In this document: piece by piece, positions 26,222-36,491 of the stretch | Layout of the letters: the number at the start of each line of letters is the position of its first letter | Position numbering within the stretch: position 1 is the first letter of the stretch | NCBI RefSeq assembly: GCF_020782115.1 | Contig: NZ_JAJGMW010000007.1 | Location: 62,001-126,000 of the forward strand | Origin: Leeuwenhoekiella parthenopeia | Lineage (GTDB): Bacteria; Bacteroidota; Bacteroidia; Flavobacteriales; Flavobacteriaceae | DNA length: 64,000 bases | Reading direction: 5' to 3' | Position numbers and translations under genes: made by a program | Notes under the pieces: generated by a model | What the model saw: only the letters and a program-made list of their open reading frames with translations | What the model was told of the DNA's origin: nothing | The model's database searches: none

Positions 26222-26596
26222 TTATTTAGTTGCTTTCTTCTTGTTAGCAACCGTTTTACGCTTACCTTTTCGGGTTCTAGAGTTATTCTTGGTACGTTGA
26301 CCGCGAAGTGGTAAACCAGAACGGTGTCTGATACCACGGTAGCAACCAATGTCCATAAGACGCTTAATGCTCATAGAAACCTCACTTCTAAGTTCACCTT
26401 CAATCTTGTAGGCACTTACCGCGTCACGAATACGACCAATTTGATCATCGTCCCATTCGGTAACTTTAAGGTTTTCATCAACACCAGCTTCTGCTAATAT
26501 TTTCTGAGCTCTGCTTTTTCCGATTCCAAAGATGTACGTCAAAGCGATTACACCTCTTTTTTGTTTTGGGATATCTACCCCTGCAATTCTAGCCAT
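26222..26596 (-). CDS. rpsM: 30S ribosomal protein S13
   Basis: Head protein of the 30S subunit forming a bridge to the 50S and touching the P-site tRNA with its basic tail. The sequence begins [20 protein letters not shown], contains the helix-two-turn-helix ([15 protein letters not shown]) and the conserved [19 protein letters not shown], and ends in a Lys-rich tail. 124 residues, standard. Follows rpmJ by five bases. Confidence 0.98.
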   Translation of the reverse strand: MARIAGVDIPKQKRGVIALTYIFGIGKSRAQKILAEAGVDENLKVTEWDDDQIGRIRDAVSAYKIEGELRSEVSMSIKRLMDIGCYRGIRHRSGLPLRGQRTKNNSRTRKGKRKTVANKKKATK

Positions 26597-26601
26597 AATC
26601 C

Positions 26602-26718
26602 TTAACCTTGTCTTTGTTTGAACTTAGGGTTCTTTTTGTTAATAACGTATAATCTTCCTTTGCGACGTACAATTTTGCAGTCTGCGCTTCTTTTCTTTAC
26701 TGATGCTCTTACTTTCAT
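26602..26718 (-). CDS. rpmJ: 50S ribosomal protein L36 (zinc-free form)
   Basis: A 38-residue gene between infA and rpsM. It reads [19 protein letters not shown] and ends NPKFKQRQG before a TAA at 26604-26602, which is the L36 signature. Canonical L36 binds zinc with Cys-Cys-Cys-His; here only one Cys (residue 14) remains and the other ligands are Ser, Asn and Phe, so it cannot hold zinc. This is the C-minus type. Four bases separate it from infA. Confidence 0.95.
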   Translation of the reverse strand: MKVRASVKKRSADCKIVRRKGRLYVINKKNPKFKQRQG

Positions 26719-26722
26719 CTTA

Positions 26723-26938
26723 CTAGTATCTATAAGTTATACGAGCCTTAGATAAATCGTATGGGCTCATTTCAAGTTTTACTTTGTCTCCCGGTAGCAA
26801 TTTAATGTAATGCATACGCATTTTACCCGAGATGTGTGCGGTCACGATATGACCATTTTCCAGCTCAACGCGAAACATTGCGTTAGACAATGCTTCAATG
26901 ATTGAACCGTCTTGTTCTATTGCTTGTTGTTTTGCCAT
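26723..26938 (-). CDS. infA: Translation initiation factor IF-1
   Basis: A 71-residue OB-fold protein that binds the 30S A site during initiation. The hallmark segments are [25 protein letters not shown] (abbreviated here by its ends), [24 protein letters not shown] and the final RITYRY. Its ATG overlaps the secY stop as TAATG, a one-base overlap suggesting translational coupling. Confidence 0.98.
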   Translation of the reverse strand: MAKQQAIEQDGSIIEALSNAMFRVELENGHIVTAHISGKMRMHYIKLLPGDKVKLEMSPYDLSKARITYRY

Positions 26939-28275
26939 TATGCTACTGCTTTTCTGTTCTTACCTGTTTTCATCAATCCATCATAATGTCTATTCAACAA
27001 GTATGAATTTACCTGTTGCATAGTATCGATAGAAACCCCTACAAGAATAAGTAACGAAGTACCACCGTAAAACAACGCCCAACCTTGCTGCATACCCAGT
27101 ACGCTCACTGCTATTGCAGGGAATACTGCGATTAAAGCAAGGAAAATAGATCCCGGAAGGGTTATTTGAGACATAATTCGGTCTAAATACTCAGCAGTTT
27201 CTGAACCCGGTCTGATGCCTGCGATAAAACCACCGCTGCGTTTTAAATCATCTGCCATTTTATTGGTAGGCACTGTAATTGCCGTATAAAAATAGGTGAA
27301 GATGATAATAAGTAGACCAAATACAAGATTGTACCAAAAACCGAAGATGTTTGTGAATTCACCGGCGATAGTTTGAGCAGTATCTGACTCAGATAGTCCA
27401 ATAACCGCGCCAGGAATAAACATAATCGCCTGAGCAAAAATGATAGGCATTACACCTGATGCATTTAACTTAAGCGGAATATACTGTCTGCTTCCAAAAA
27501 CATTGCGCTCATAGCTGCCACTGGCAGTTCTACGAGCATATTGAACCGGAATCTGACGCACAGCCATTACGAGCAGTATCGACAGCAGGATAATCACAAA
27601 CCAAATTACAAGCTCAATCAAAATCATGATTAAACCTCCATTAGACTCAGTTACACGAGACACCCACTCCTGAAGGAATGACTGCGGCAAACGTGCGATG
27701 ATACCCACCATAATAAGAAGTGAAATACCATTACCGATTCCTTTATCTGTGATCTTCTCTCCCAACCACATTGCAAAAATACATCCGGTTGTAAGGATAA
27801 TTACAGACGAGATGATAAACATTACCTGGCTTTCCATTACGAAAGCTTCCGGAGGAAGTATACTAAACAAGTTAGTAATATACCCCGGTCCCTGAATTAA
27901 GGTAATTGCTATGGTTAACCATCTGGTAATCTGATTTATTTTGCGACGCCCGCTTTCCCCTTCTTTTTGTAGTTTTTGCAAATACGGTACCGCGATACCC
28001 ATAAGCTGCACTACAATCGAAGCAGAAATGTACGGCATAATACCTAATGCAAAAACGGAAGCATTAGAAAACGCTCCTCCTGTAAATGCATTAAGCAACC
28101 CAAGCAAACCACCATCTGTCTGCGCAGAAAGGTTGGCCAGCTGAGAAGCGTCAATACCCGGAAGTACGATCTGAGCCCCAAAACGGTAAACCAAAAGTAA
28201 ACCGAGGGTAAGAAGAATTCGATTCTTCAACTCTTCAATCTTCCAGATATTTTTAATCGTTTCTATAGCCTTCAT
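26938..28275 (-). CDS. secY: Protein translocase subunit SecY
   Basis: Central channel of the Sec translocon, with ten predicted membrane helices over 445 residues. Landmarks: [22 protein letters not shown] at the N-terminus, the plug region after [19 protein letters not shown], the QIPVQYARR loop that binds SecA/ribosome (residues about 240-250) and the [15 protein letters not shown] loop. It lies in the usual place after rplO. Neither adk nor map follows it; infA comes directly next, a common arrangement in flavobacteria. Confidence 0.98.
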   Translation of the reverse strand: MKAIETIKNIWKIEELKNRILLTLGLLLVYRFGAQIVLPGIDASQLANLSAQTDGGLLGLLNAFTGGAFSNASVFALGIMPYISASIVVQLMGIAVPYLQKLQKEGESGRRKINQITRWLTIAITLIQGPGYITNLFSILPPEAFVMESQVMFIISSVIILTTGCIFAMWLGEKITDKGIGNGISLLIMVGIIARLPQSFLQEWVSRVTESNGGLIMILIELVIWFVIILLSILLVMAVRQIPVQYARRTASGSYERNVFGSRQYIPLKLNASGVMPIIFAQAIMFIPGAVIGLSESDTAQTIAGEFTNIFGFWYNLVFGLLIIIFTYFYTAITVPTNKMADDLKRSGGFIAGIRPGSETAEYLDRIMSQITLPGSIFLALIAVFPAIAVSVLGMQQGWALFYGGTSLLILVGVSIDTMQQVNSYLLNRHYDGLMKTGKNRKAVA

Positions 28276-28285
28276 GCTGCTTGTG

Positions 28286-28738
28286 TTATAAAGTTACTGC
28301 TTCTCCGCCTGCTGCTTCAATAGCTTTATGTGCCGAGGCCGTAAATTTATGAGCACTAACTTTTAGTTTAGCTTTTAGCTCACCACGACCTAAAATCTTA
28401 ACTAAATCATTTTTACCAGCTAGTCTGTTTTCTACTAAAACATCAAGAGTTACTTCATCTTTGATTCTTCCAGCATCAACATATTCCTGCAAAGTATCAA
28501 GGTTAATCCCTGTGTATTCCTTACGGTTGATGTTATTAAAACCGAATTTAGGAACACGTCTTTGAAGTGGCATTTGCCCACCTTCAAAACCTACTTTTTT
28601 AGAATATCCTGATCGTGACTTCGCACCTTTGTGCCCACGGCCAGCGGTTCCACCATTTCCTGTGGCTTCACCACGACCTCGCCTGCTGTCGTTCTTTTTT
28701 ACCGAGCCTGCTGCCGGTTTTAGATTGTTTAAACCCAT
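28286..28738 (-). CDS. rplO: 50S ribosomal protein L15
   Basis: Late-assembling 23S rRNA-binding protein. The glycine/arginine-rich N-terminal arm ([34 protein letters not shown] in outline) threads into rRNA, and the C-terminal globular domain ends with [19 protein letters not shown]. 150 residues, standard for the phylum. Ten bases upstream of secY. Confidence 0.97.
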   Translation of the reverse strand: MGLNNLKPAAGSVKKNDSRRGRGEATGNGGTAGRGHKGAKSRSGYSKKVGFEGGQMPLQRRVPKFGFNNINRKEYTGINLDTLQEYVDAGRIKDEVTLDVLVENRLAGKNDLVKILGRGELKAKLKVSAHKFTASAHKAIEAAGGEAVTL

Positions 28739-28749
28739 TTTATAACTGT

Positions 28750-28929
28750 TTAAGCTTCTTCTACAGAAACCAGATGACTTACTTTATTAATCATGCCCAG
28801 GATGTTAGGAGTATTTTCATGCTCCACAACCTGATTCATTTTTCTAAGACCCAGGGCCTCAAGTGTTCTCTTTTGGTTTTGAGTGCGATTGATAGCACTT
28901 TTTACCTTAGTTACTTTAATCTTTGCCAT
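28750..28929 (-). CDS. rpmD: 50S ribosomal protein L30
   Basis: A small 59-residue gene in the gap between rplO and rpsE. It begins [20 protein letters not shown] and continues [20 protein letters not shown], the L30 pattern, ending in an acidic VSVEEA before TAA at 28752-28750. Ten bases separate it from rpsE and eleven from rplO. Confidence 0.96.
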   Translation of the reverse strand: MAKIKVTKVKSAINRTQNQKRTLEALGLRKMNQVVEHENTPNILGMINKVSHLVSVEEA

Positions 28930-28939
28930 TGTCTTACAA

Positions 28940-29464
28940 TTATCCTTTAAAAACTTTATCTAAAGAAATTCCTCTTTGCTTAGCTACAGTCTCTGCACTT
29001 CTCATTTGTAAAAGGGCATCAAAGGTAGCTTTTACCACGTTATGTGGGTTAGAAGATCCCTGATTTTTTGATAATACATCGTGAATACCTACAGATTCGA
29101 GTACTGAACGTATTGCACCACCGGCAATTACCCCTGTACCAGGAGCAGCAGGCATCAACAATACGCGAGCACCGCCGTATTTTCCTTTTTGTTCGTGTGG
29201 AATTGTGCTTTTGTTAAGTGGAATACGCACTAAATTTTTCTTTGCGTCTTCTACAGCTTTAGCAATTGCACTGGCAACATCTTTAGACTTACCAAGACCC
29301 TGACCTACAACACCGTGCTCATCACCTACAACTACAATAGCAGAAAAACCAAAAGCTCTACCACCCTTCGTTACCTTGGTAACACGTTGAACACCAACTA
29401 AACGATCCTTAAGATCCAGTCCGCTTGGTTTTACTAACTCTACGTTTTTATATTTTTGATACAT
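28940..29464 (-). CDS. rpsE: 30S ribosomal protein S5
   Basis: 30S protein involved in decoding accuracy and mRNA unwinding at the entry tunnel. The N-terminal S5 double-stranded-RNA-binding-like domain ([23 protein letters not shown]) is followed by the C-terminal domain ([22 protein letters not shown]). The 174 residues include about ten extra N-terminal residues relative to E. coli. It lies between rplR and rpmD. Confidence 0.98.
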   Translation of the reverse strand: MYQKYKNVELVKPSGLDLKDRLVGVQRVTKVTKGGRAFGFSAIVVVGDEHGVVGQGLGKSKDVASAIAKAVEDAKKNLVRIPLNKSTIPHEQKGKYGGARVLLMPAAPGTGVIAGGAIRSVLESVGIHDVLSKNQGSSNPHNVVKATFDALLQMRSAETVAKQRGISLDKVFKG

Positions 29465-29470
29465 AACTTC

Positions 29471-29824
29471 TTAGAATTTTAATCCGCCTTCTCGGGCTCC
29501 TTCTGCTAATTGTTTTACTCTTCCGTGATACAAGTAACCACCTCTGTCAAATGCTACTGCTTCGATACCTGCTTCCTTTGCTTTTTCGGCAATTGCTTTA
29601 CCTACTTCTTTAGCAACCTCTGCTTTATTACCGTTTGCTTTAAAACCTTTGTCTCTTGAAGACGCAGCGCTTAAAGTTTTACCGGTAGTATCGTCAATGA
29701 TCTGCGCGTATATTTCTTTATTACTTCTATATACAGAAAGTCTCGGACGCTCTGCAGTACCGGCAAGTGATTTACGGATTCTGCGACGTATTTTATTTCT
29801 TCTTGTGTATTTTGAAAATGCCAT
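29471..29824 (-). CDS. rplR: 50S ribosomal protein L18
   Basis: 5S rRNA-binding protein of the central protuberance. Basic N-terminus ([20 protein letters not shown]), [16 protein letters not shown] core and the C-terminal [23 protein letters not shown] signature. 117 residues, standard. Six bases from rpsE. Confidence 0.98.
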   Translation of the reverse strand: MAFSKYTRRNKIRRRIRKSLAGTAERPRLSVYRSNKEIYAQIIDDTTGKTLSAASSRDKGFKANGNKAEVAKEVGKAIAEKAKEAGIEAVAFDRGGYLYHGRVKQLAEGAREGGLKF

Positions 29825-29835
29825 AACGCTATATA

Positions 29836-30378
29836 TTATGCAGATTTACCTGCTTTTCTTCTGATTTGTTCTCCTACAAACTTGATACCTTTTCCTTTGT
29901 ATGGCTCTGGCTTACGGAAGCTTCTGATTTTAGCCGCAACCTGTCCTACTAACTGCTTATCGTAAGAAGTAAGTTTTACCACAGGGTTCTTACCTTTCTC
30001 AGTAACAGTCTCAACAGTTACCTCTGGTGCAACTTCTAAAACTATATTGTGGGAAAAACCAAGTGCAAGATCTAATTTTTGACCCTGATTGCTTGCTCTG
30101 TAACCCACACCAACTAATTCTAAAGATTTGGTGTATCCATTAGAAACACCCTCAATCATATTAGCAATCAATGCACGATATAAACCATGTTTTGCCTTAT
30201 CTTCTTTCTTATCAGAAGAGCGCTCTAACGTAATAACGCCATCTTCAACTTTAATATCTATGCTAGAGTACTCTTGCTTAAGCTCTCCTAACTTCCCTTT
30301 TACCGTAATCATATTATCAGCTACATCGACAGTAACTCCAGACGGTATTGTAATTGGGTTTTTTCCTATTCTTGACAT
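29836..30378 (-). CDS. rplF: 50S ribosomal protein L6
   Basis: Protein near the factor-binding site of the 50S subunit. Two repeated alpha/beta domains: the first from [16 protein letters not shown], the second from [10 protein letters not shown]. The C-terminal signature [13 protein letters not shown] is intact. 180 residues, standard. Between rpsH and rplR. Confidence 0.98.
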   Translation of the reverse strand: MSRIGKNPITIPSGVTVDVADNMITVKGKLGELKQEYSSIDIKVEDGVITLERSSDKKEDKAKHGLYRALIANMIEGVSNGYTKSLELVGVGYRASNQGQKLDLALGFSHNIVLEVAPEVTVETVTEKGKNPVVKLTSYDKQLVGQVAAKIRSFRKPEPYKGKGIKFVGEQIRRKAGKSA

Positions 30379-30398
30379 TGCTCTGTTTTTTTAACTGA

Positions 30399-30797
30399 TT
30401 AATATACGTAGCAAAGTACTTCCCCTCCTACATTCTCTTGTTGAGCCTGCTTCCCGGTCATTACACCTTTAGAAGTAGAAACAATTGAAATTCCTAAACC
30501 ATTAAGAATACGAGGTACATCTTTAGAAGATGCATATTTACGTAAACCAGGCTTACTGATTCTTTGAATATCTTTGATGACAGACTCTTTGGTCTCTTTG
30601 TCATACTTAAGAGCTATTTTGATAGTTCCCTGAGCGGTCTTATCTTCAAATTTGTAGCTCAAAATGTAACCCTGATCAAACAAGATCTTGGTTATCTCTT
30701 TCTTAAGGTTTGAAGCAGGAATTTCCACAACTCTGTGGTTTGCTGCTGCTGCGTTTCTAATCCTTGTTAGAAAATCTGCAATAGTATCTGTATACAT
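30399..30797 (-). CDS. rpsH: 30S ribosomal protein S8
   Basis: Primary 16S rRNA binder, needed for assembly of the 30S platform. Begins MYTDTIADFLTRIRNAAAAN and carries the C-terminal RNA-binding signature LNGLGISIVSTSKGVMTGKQA. 132 residues. In E. coli S8 represses the spc operon by binding its mRNA near rplE; whether this applies here is unknown. A 73-base gap separates it from rpsN. Confidence 0.98.
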   Translation of the reverse strand: MYTDTIADFLTRIRNAAAANHRVVEIPASNLKKEITKILFDQGYILSYKFEDKTAQGTIKIALKYDKETKESVIKDIQRISKPGLRKYASSKDVPRILNGLGISIVSTSKGVMTGKQAQQENVGGEVLCYVY

Positions 30798-30870
30798 TTA
30801 TATTTAATTGCGGTTTTGGTTTTCACCTGTACCTGAGCACAAATGAACCTGAAACCAGTTTATCCTTAGT

Positions 30871-31140
30871 TTACCAGCTTGCCTTTTTAACACCTGGTAT
30901 AAGACCTTGATTGGCCATTTCGCGAAACATAACACGAGAGATTCCAAAAGTTCTCATATATCCTTTAGGACGACCAGTCAACTTACAACGGTTGTGCTGA
31001 CGTACAGGAGATGAGTTTTTAGGCAACTTTTGTAATGCTTCATAATCACCAGCCTCTTTTAAGGCTTTTCTTTTTTCAGCATATTTGGCCGCCATTCTCT
31101 CACGTTTTCTCTCGCGAGCTTTCATTGATTCTTTTGCCAT
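30871..31140 (-). CDS. rpsN: 30S ribosomal protein S14 (zinc-free long form)
   Basis: An 89-residue head protein of the 30S subunit. The signature [20 protein letters not shown] is present, and the long form (not the 61-residue zinc-ribbon type) is encoded, with no CxxC pairs. The start at 31140 leaves three bases after rplE. Confidence 0.98.
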   Translation of the reverse strand: MAKESMKARERKRERMAAKYAEKRKALKEAGDYEALQKLPKNSSPVRQHNRCKLTGRPKGYMRTFGISRVMFREMANQGLIPGVKKASW

Positions 31141-31143
31141 AAT

Positions 31144-31695
31144 TTACTTCTTTTTAAAGGGTAGCCCCAATTGAGTTAATAATGCTTTAGCTTCCTTATC
31201 GGTTTCGGCAGAAGTTTCAAAGGTAATATTCATACCTTCAATCTTACGTACTTTGTCGATATCAATTTCAGGGAAAATAATCTGCTCGGTAATACCTAAG
31301 CTGTAGTTTCCACGACCATCAAAGCCGGTAGCATTGATTCCGTTAAAGTCGCGTACACGTGGCAATGCAGAAGTGATCAAACGATCTAAAAATTCATACA
31401 TACGCTCTCCGCGCAAAGTCACTTTAGCCCCGATAGGCATGCCTTTTCTCAATTTAAATGCCGCAACGTCTTTCTTAGAAACAGTTGCAACAGCACGCTG
31501 GCCAGCAATGTTGGTAAGCTCCTCAACCGAATAATCGATTAATTTCTTATCTGCAACTGCCGCACCTACGCCTCTTGAGATTACAATTTTCTTCAATTTA
31601 GGAACCTGCATAATATTTGCATACCCAAATTCTTCTTTAAGAGCCGCTATTACACGCTCTTTATATTCTGATTTAAGTCTTGAAGTGTAAGCCAT
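31144..31695 (-). CDS. rplE: 50S ribosomal protein L5
   Basis: 5S rRNA-binding protein of the central protuberance that contacts P-site tRNA. The 183 residues include [42 protein letters not shown] and the C-terminal [19 protein letters not shown]. Two bases from rplX and three from rpsN, so tightly packed. Confidence 0.98.
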   Translation of the reverse strand: MAYTSRLKSEYKERVIAALKEEFGYANIMQVPKLKKIVISRGVGAAVADKKLIDYSVEELTNIAGQRAVATVSKKDVAAFKLRKGMPIGAKVTLRGERMYEFLDRLITSALPRVRDFNGINATGFDGRGNYSLGITEQIIFPEIDIDKVRKIEGMNITFETSAETDKEAKALLTQLGLPFKKK

Positions 31696-31697
31696 AA

Positions 31698-32009
31698 CTA
31701 AATTACTTCATTTGATTTTTTAGAATAGCGTACTTTCTTATCACCTTCCATACGGTAACCTACACGTGTAGCATCACCATTACCGTCTACTAAAGACAGA
31801 TTTGAAATGTGCAAAGCAGCTTCTTTCTTAGCAATACCACCCTGAGGATTAGATGCGCTAGGCTTCTCATGTTTAGAAACCAGATTCACACCCTCAACGA
31901 TTGCTTTGTTCTTATCTTTAATAACACGTTGTACTTTACCTTCCTGACCTTTATGGTCACCGGCAGTAACACGAACGGTATCTCCAACTTTTATTTTAAG
32001 CTTTGTCAT
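31698..32009 (-). CDS. rplX: 50S ribosomal protein L24
   Basis: Early-assembly 50S protein with a KOW motif ([20 protein letters not shown], residues about 6-25). The conserved [19 protein letters not shown] follows. 103 residues, standard. Between rplN and rplE. Confidence 0.98.
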   Translation of the reverse strand: MTKLKIKVGDTVRVTAGDHKGQEGKVQRVIKDKNKAIVEGVNLVSKHEKPSASNPQGGIAKKEAALHISNLSLVDGNGDATRVGYRMEGDKKVRYSKKSNEVI

Positions 32010-32020
32010 CTTAATTCGTA

Positions 32021-32389
32021 TTAAAGCACCTCTGGCGCTAATGATACAATCTTCATGAATTGCTTATCACGAAGTTCTCTCGCAACAGGACCGAATACAC
32101 GGGTACCGCGCATTTCACCCTGAGCGTTTAGCAACACACAGGCGTTGTCATCAAAACGGATGTATGAACCATCCGGACGACGCACCTCTTTACGTGTACG
32201 CACTACAACTGCTGTAGAAACGGCTCCTTTTTTAACCTGGCCGTTAGGTGTTGCATCTTTTACAGAAACAACAATCTTATCACCTACAGAAGCATATCTT
32301 CTTTTGGTACCACCTAACACACGGATAGTCAAAACTTCTTTTGCTCCGGTGTTGTCAGCTACTCTTAATCTTGATTCTTGTTGTAACAT
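32021..32389 (-). CDS. rplN: 50S ribosomal protein L14
   Basis: 50S protein at the intersubunit face next to L19, forming bridges to 16S rRNA. Begins [20 protein letters not shown] and keeps the [20 protein letters not shown] signature. 122 residues, exactly the usual length. Two bases after rpsQ. Confidence 0.98.
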   Translation of the reverse strand: MLQQESRLRVADNTGAKEVLTIRVLGGTKRRYASVGDKIVVSVKDATPNGQVKKGAVSTAVVVRTRKEVRRPDGSYIRFDDNACVLLNAQGEMRGTRVFGPVARELRDKQFMKIVSLAPEVL

Positions 32390-32391
32390 AA

Positions 32392-32649
32392 TTACTTAGC
32401 TCTTTCAATGATTTCTACAAGTCTCCAACTCTTTGATTTACTCAAAGGACGTGTCTCCATTATCCTTACAGTATCTCCGATATTGCAGTCATTTTGCTCG
32501 TCGTGTGCTACGTATTTTTTCGTCTTTAAAACGAATTTACCATACATAGGGTGTTTTACTTTTTTTACCTCAGAAACCACAATTGATTTCTGCATTTTAT
32601 TGCTGGTAACAACACCTATACGTTCTTTTCTTAAATTTCTTTTTTCCAT
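32392..32649 (-). CDS. rpsQ: 30S ribosomal protein S17
   Basis: OB-fold 16S rRNA-binding protein. The start at 32649 ([12 protein letters not shown], 85 residues) fits the family length. A start four codons earlier at 32661 overlaps the rpmC stop as TAATG and is possible, as the same coupling is used by secY-infA and rplC-rplD. The signature [21 protein letters not shown] and [18 protein letters not shown] are intact. Confidence 0.95.
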   Translation of the reverse strand: MEKRNLRKERIGVVTSNKMQKSIVVSEVKKVKHPMYGKFVLKTKKYVAHDEQNDCNIGDTVRIMETRPLSKSKSWRLVEIIERAK

Positions 32650-32660
32650 CTTAAGCAGCA

Positions 32661-32852
32661 TTATTGTAATTCGCGTTTTGTAAGTTCGGTAGCTATACGA
32701 GCTACAGATCTTCTTAGACCTCTAAGCTGAATGGGATTTTCGAGAGGAGAAATAGCGTGAGCCATTTTAAGGTCGGTATAAGCTTGTTTAGCTTTTACCA
32801 ATTCCTCTTGTAATTCTGCTACAGATAGTTCTTTTACTTCTGATTGTTTCAT
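32661..32852 (-). CDS. rpmC: 50S ribosomal protein L29
   Basis: A 63-residue two-helix protein at the tunnel exit, a docking site for SRP and trigger factor. It contains [21 protein letters not shown] and the conserved [12 protein letters not shown] near the C-terminus. Between rplP and rpsQ. Confidence 0.97.
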   Translation of the reverse strand: MKQSEVKELSVAELQEELVKAKQAYTDLKMAHAISPLENPIQLRGLRRSVARIATELTKRELQ

Positions 32853-32863
32853 TTTTCTAGAAT

Positions 32864-33286
32864 TTAGTCAGCTTGATAATCCCGAGCGATTACATATTTT
32901 GTTCTTACAGGAAGCTTCTGAGCAGCAAGTCGCAAGGCTTCGCGTGCAACAGGCTCTGATACCCCTCCTATTTCAAAAAGCATTCTGCCGGGTTTAACGA
33001 CAGCTGCCCAATACTCAACAGCACCTTTACCTTTACCCATACGAACCTCAAGAGGTTTTTTCGTAATAGGCTTGTCAGGGAAAATACGTATCCATAATGA
33101 ACCTTCACGTTTCATATAACGTGTAGCTGCAATACGAGCTGCTTCTATTTGTCTTGACGTAAGAAAATTAGAATCTAATGATTTAATCCCAAAAGTCCCA
33201 TTTGAAAGTTGATGCCCTCTTCCGGCATTTCCTTTCATCCGGCCCTTCTGTTGCTTACGGAATTTTGTCTTTTTAGGCTGTAACAT
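32864..33286 (-). CDS. rplP: 50S ribosomal protein L16
   Basis: 50S protein near the A site that helps organise the peptidyl-transferase centre. Begins [20 protein letters not shown]. The signature [20 protein letters not shown] (residues about 76-95) and [16 protein letters not shown] are present. 140 residues. Twenty bases after rpsC. Confidence 0.98.
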   Translation of the reverse strand: MLQPKKTKFRKQQKGRMKGNAGRGHQLSNGTFGIKSLDSNFLTSRQIEAARIAATRYMKREGSLWIRIFPDKPITKKPLEVRMGKGKGAVEYWAAVVKPGRMLFEIGGVSEPVAREALRLAAQKLPVRTKYVIARDYQAD

Positions 33287-33305
33287 CTTGTTTTACTTTA
33301 AAAAA

Positions 33306-34025
33306 TTACTTTCTGCGGCGTGCTTTAGGTGCTCCTGCTGCACGACCAGCCTTTCCTCCTTGCTTCTTAGCAAGACCTACTAAAGGAGATAACTCTCTCT
33401 TTCCGTAAACCTCACCTTTCATGATCCACACTTTGATACCCAATCTACCATAAGTAGTATGCGCTTCTACCAAAGCATAATCAATATCAGCTCTGAATGT
33501 TGATAAAGGAATACGACCTTCTTTATAAGATTCCTGACGAGCCATTTCCGCCCCGTTTAAACGACCTGAAATCTGTACTTTAATACCTTCGGCATTCATA
33601 CGCATTGCAGCCGCAATTGCCATTTTGGTTGCACGACGGTAAGAAATACGGCTTTCGATCTGGCGGGCTATAGAGGATGCCACCAGGAAAGCATCAAGTT
33701 CCGGACGTTTGATCTCAAAAATATTGATCTGAACTTCCTTATTAGTAATTTGTTTAAGTTCTTCTTTTAACTTGTCTACCTCTTGACCACCTTTACCGAT
33801 AATGATACCGGGACGGGCAGTAGTGATAGTAACGGTTACAAGCTTAAGCGTACGCTCAATAATTACTCTAGACACACTGGCTTTTGATAAACGAGCGTGA
33901 ATGTACTTTCTAATCTTATCGTCTTCGGCAAGTTTATCACCGTAGTCGTTACCACCATACCAGTTAGACTCCCATCCTCTGATAATACCTAGGCGATTCC
34001 CGATTGGATTTGTCTTCTGTCCCAT
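33306..34025 (-). CDS. rpsC: 30S ribosomal protein S3
   Basis: mRNA-entry protein with helicase activity of the ribosome. N-terminal KH domain with the GxxG loop in [15 protein letters not shown] (residues about 75-89), and the C-terminal S3 domain with [22 protein letters not shown] basic, Ala/Gly-rich tail ends KARRRK. 239 residues, standard. Three bases after rplV. Confidence 0.98.
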   Translation of the reverse strand: MGQKTNPIGNRLGIIRGWESNWYGGNDYGDKLAEDDKIRKYIHARLSKASVSRVIIERTLKLVTVTITTARPGIIIGKGGQEVDKLKEELKQITNKEVQINIFEIKRPELDAFLVASSIARQIESRISYRRATKMAIAAAMRMNAEGIKVQISGRLNGAEMARQESYKEGRIPLSTFRADIDYALVEAHTTYGRLGIKVWIMKGEVYGKRELSPLVGLAKKQGGKAGRAAGAPKARRRK

Positions 34026-34028
34026 TTA

Positions 34029-34439
34029 TTAATTGCTTTGTGTGTTATCTTTAGCACCAAGCACAACTGTAACGTGATTGCTGCGTTTTCTTATTCTGTG
34101 TGCGCGACCTTGTGGTGCAGGACGAAGTCTTTTTAACATACTTCCTCCATCTACACGGATCTCTTTAATAATCAAGTCTGCATCTTCTATACTTGCATCC
34201 TCGTTTTTCTCCTGCCAGTTTGAAATAGCAGAAAGAACCAATTTCTCAACACGACGAGATGCTTCCTTGTTACTAAACTTCAATATTTGAAGCGCCTTCT
34301 CTACTTGCTGACCACGTACTAAATCTGCAACTAAACGCATTTTACGTGGTGAAGTAGGGCAGTTGTTCAGTTTAGCAAAGGCTATATTACGTTTAGCCTC
34401 TTTTCTCTGCTCTGCTTTTTCCTTTTTACGAACTCCCAT
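34029..34439 (-). CDS. rplV: 50S ribosomal protein L22
   Basis: Lines the polypeptide exit tunnel with a beta-hairpin. Core [20 protein letters not shown] and hairpin signature [20 protein letters not shown] are present. 136 residues; the N-terminus carries an extra charged stretch ([17 protein letters not shown]) compared with the 110-residue E. coli protein. Eight bases after rpsS. Confidence 0.97.
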   Translation of the reverse strand: MGVRKKEKAEQRKEAKRNIAFAKLNNCPTSPRKMRLVADLVRGQQVEKALQILKFSNKEASRRVEKLVLSAISNWQEKNEDASIEDADLIIKEIRVDGGSMLKRLRPAPQGRAHRIRKRSNHVTVVLGAKDNTQSN

Positions 34440-34447
34440 AGCTTCAA

Positions 34448-34726
34448 TTATTTTTTACCTTTATTTTTTGACCCCGTGTGACCTCTAAAAGATCTCGTAG
34501 GTGAAAACTCTCCTAACTTATGACCTACCATGTTTTCTGTCACATATACAGGAACAAACTGGCGACCATTATGTACAGCTATAGTTTGACCAACAAAATC
34601 AGGAGTAATCATAGAGGCTCTTGACCAGGTTTTGATTACTGTCTTTTTGTTAGACTCTATATTAGCTGCAACTTTTTGCTCTAACTTATAGTGAACGTAA
34701 GGTCCTTTTTTTAATGAACGTGCCAT
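34448..34726 (-). CDS. rpsS: 30S ribosomal protein S19
   Basis: Head protein of the 30S subunit, partner of S13. Begins [19 protein letters not shown]; keeps [23 protein letters not shown] and [12 protein letters not shown]. 92 residues, standard. Six bases after rplB. Confidence 0.98.
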   Translation of the reverse strand: MARSLKKGPYVHYKLEQKVAANIESNKKTVIKTWSRASMITPDFVGQTIAVHNGRQFVPVYVTENMVGHKLGEFSPTRSFRGHTGSKNKGKK

Positions 34727-34732
34727 ATCTTA

Positions 34733-35557
34733 TTATTTCTTTCTACGTTCTACAATATATTTATTACTCGCTTTTGTCTTCGTACGCGTTCTGTAACCTT
34801 TAGCAGGTATACCTTTTCTAGAACGTGGGTGACCACCGGAAGCACGACCTTCACCACCACCCATTGGGTGATCGACAGGGTTCATTACTACTGGTCTTGT
34901 ACGTGGACGACGACCTAACCAACGTTTTCTACCTGCTTTACCAGATACAATAAGCTGGTGATCACTGTTAGAAACAGCACCAATGGTTGCCATACAATTT
35001 GCAAGAATCAAACGCGTTTCACCAGATGGTAATTTTACTGTCGCAAATTTACCATCACGAGCCATAAGCTGCGCGAAAGCACCAGCACTACGAGCCATAA
35101 TAGCTCCCTGACCAGGACGTAATTCTATACAAGAAATAATAGTTCCCAATGGAATATCAGAAAGTGGAAGTGCATTTCCAATTTCAGGAGCAACACCAGA
35201 ACCAGAAACGATGTTCTGATCAACCTGAAGTCCGTTAGGAGCAATAATATATCGCTTCTCACCATCCTGATAATTCAACAAAGCGATAAATGCAGTACGA
35301 TTAGGATCATACTCAATTGAAGCTACTGTTGCAGGAACACCTTCCTTATTTCTTTTGAAATCAATAACGCGATAGCGCTTTTTGTGACCACCACCTTTAT
35401 AGCGCATGGTCATTTTTCCTTGACTGTTTCTCCCTCCAGACTTTTTAATCGGAGCCAATAGGCTTTTCTCCGGCTTATCAGTAGTGATGGCGTCAAACCC
35501 ATTTACTACTCTAAATCGCTGTCCTGGAGTGATTGGTTTTAATTTTCTTACTGACAT
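34733..35557 (-). CDS. rplB: 50S ribosomal protein L2
   Basis: Universal 23S rRNA-binding protein required for subunit association and peptidyl transfer. N-terminal OB domain ([20 protein letters not shown]) and C-terminal SH3-like domain. The catalysis-related His lies in [20 protein letters not shown], where E. coli has HPHGGG, so the second His of that motif is Met here as in many Bacteroidota. 274 residues. Confidence 0.98.
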   Translation of the reverse strand: MSVRKLKPITPGQRFRVVNGFDAITTDKPEKSLLAPIKKSGGRNSQGKMTMRYKGGGHKKRYRVIDFKRNKEGVPATVASIEYDPNRTAFIALLNYQDGEKRYIIAPNGLQVDQNIVSGSGVAPEIGNALPLSDIPLGTIISCIELRPGQGAIMARSAGAFAQLMARDGKFATVKLPSGETRLILANCMATIGAVSNSDHQLIVSGKAGRKRWLGRRPRTRPVVMNPVDHPMGGGEGRASGGHPRSRKGIPAKGYRTRTKTKASNKYIVERRKK

Positions 35558-35566
35558 TTTTTTGTC

Positions 35567-35857
35567 TTAAATGTTACTATAAAAATCAATCACATCACCT
35601 TCCGCCACCTGTACAATAGCTTTCTTAAAGCCACTTGTTTTACCAGTGATCATACCAGATTTTGTGTATTTGGTACTACGATCAGGGCGAACGTTCATTG
35701 TTCTTACTTTAATTACCGAAACACCATAAGCCGCCTCTACAGCGTTTTTAATTTCGATCTTATTCGAACCGGGATTTACTTCAAACGTATAACGACTGTG
35801 AAGCTCGCTATCGGTTGTAGCTTTTTCGGTAATCACGGGTTTTATTAAAATACTCAT
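35567..35857 (-). CDS. rplW: 50S ribosomal protein L23
   Basis: Tunnel-exit protein that docks trigger factor and SRP. Begins MSILIKPVITEKATTDSEL; YTFEVNPGSNKIEIKNAVEAAYGV is the conserved core. 96 residues, standard. Four bases after rplD and nine before rplB. Confidence 0.97.
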   Translation of the reverse strand: MSILIKPVITEKATTDSELHSRYTFEVNPGSNKIEIKNAVEAAYGVSVIKVRTMNVRPDRSTKYTKSGMITGKTSGFKKAIVQVAEGDVIDFYSNI

Positions 35858-35861
35858 GTTG

Positions 35862-36491
35862 TTACTTACTTAAAGTTTGCTCAATTTCTTCTAGAGAACC
35901 TTCCAAAAACACTACATTATGAGCATTCATAATTTTGTAAGTGCTTAATTCTGAACTCGTTATAACCTCAGAGGTCTTTAAATTGCGTGACGACAAATAT
36001 ACATTATTATTTGAAGCACCCAATACAAATAGAGACTTTTTATTTTCAAGCCCTAAACCAGCCAAAACATTGATGAATTCTTTGGTTTTTGGGGTATCAA
36101 AATTGAAGTCTTCAATTACGGTAATCGCGTTCTCTTTTGCCTTAAGTGTTAAAGCTGAACGACGTGCAAGACGCTTAAGTCCTTTATTCAATTTGAAGGA
36201 ATAATTACGTGGTCTTGGACCAAACATTCTACCCCCTCCTTTAAATACACCAGACTTAATACTACCAGCCCTTGCAGTACCGGTACCTTTTTGTTTTTTG
36301 ATCTTACGGGTACTACCTGCAATCTCAGCACGCTCCTTAGACTTGTGCGTACCTTGTCTTTTGTTGGCAAGGTGTTGCTTTACATCTAGGTAGATAGCGT
36401 GATCATTAGGCTCTATACCAAAAACAGCATCAGAAAGGTTTGCCTCTCTCCCTGTTTCTTTTCCTTTAATATCAACTACTGCTACTTTCAT
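35862..36491 (-). CDS. rplD: 50S ribosomal protein L4
   Basis: Tunnel-wall protein and early assembly factor. The extended internal loop includes KQKGTGTARAGSIKSGVFKG and GGRMFGPRPRNYSFKLNK. 209 residues. In E. coli L4 autoregulates the S10 operon through a leader upstream of rpsJ; no such leader is recognised here. Its ATG overlaps the rplC stop by one base (TAATG). Confidence 0.97.
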   Translation of the reverse strand: MKVAVVDIKGKETGREANLSDAVFGIEPNDHAIYLDVKQHLANKRQGTHKSKERAEIAGSTRKIKKQKGTGTARAGSIKSGVFKGGGRMFGPRPRNYSFKLNKGLKRLARRSALTLKAKENAITVIEDFNFDTPKTKEFINVLAGLGLENKKSLFVLGASNNNVYLSSRNLKTSEVITSSELSTYKIMNAHNVVFLEGSLEEIEQTLSK

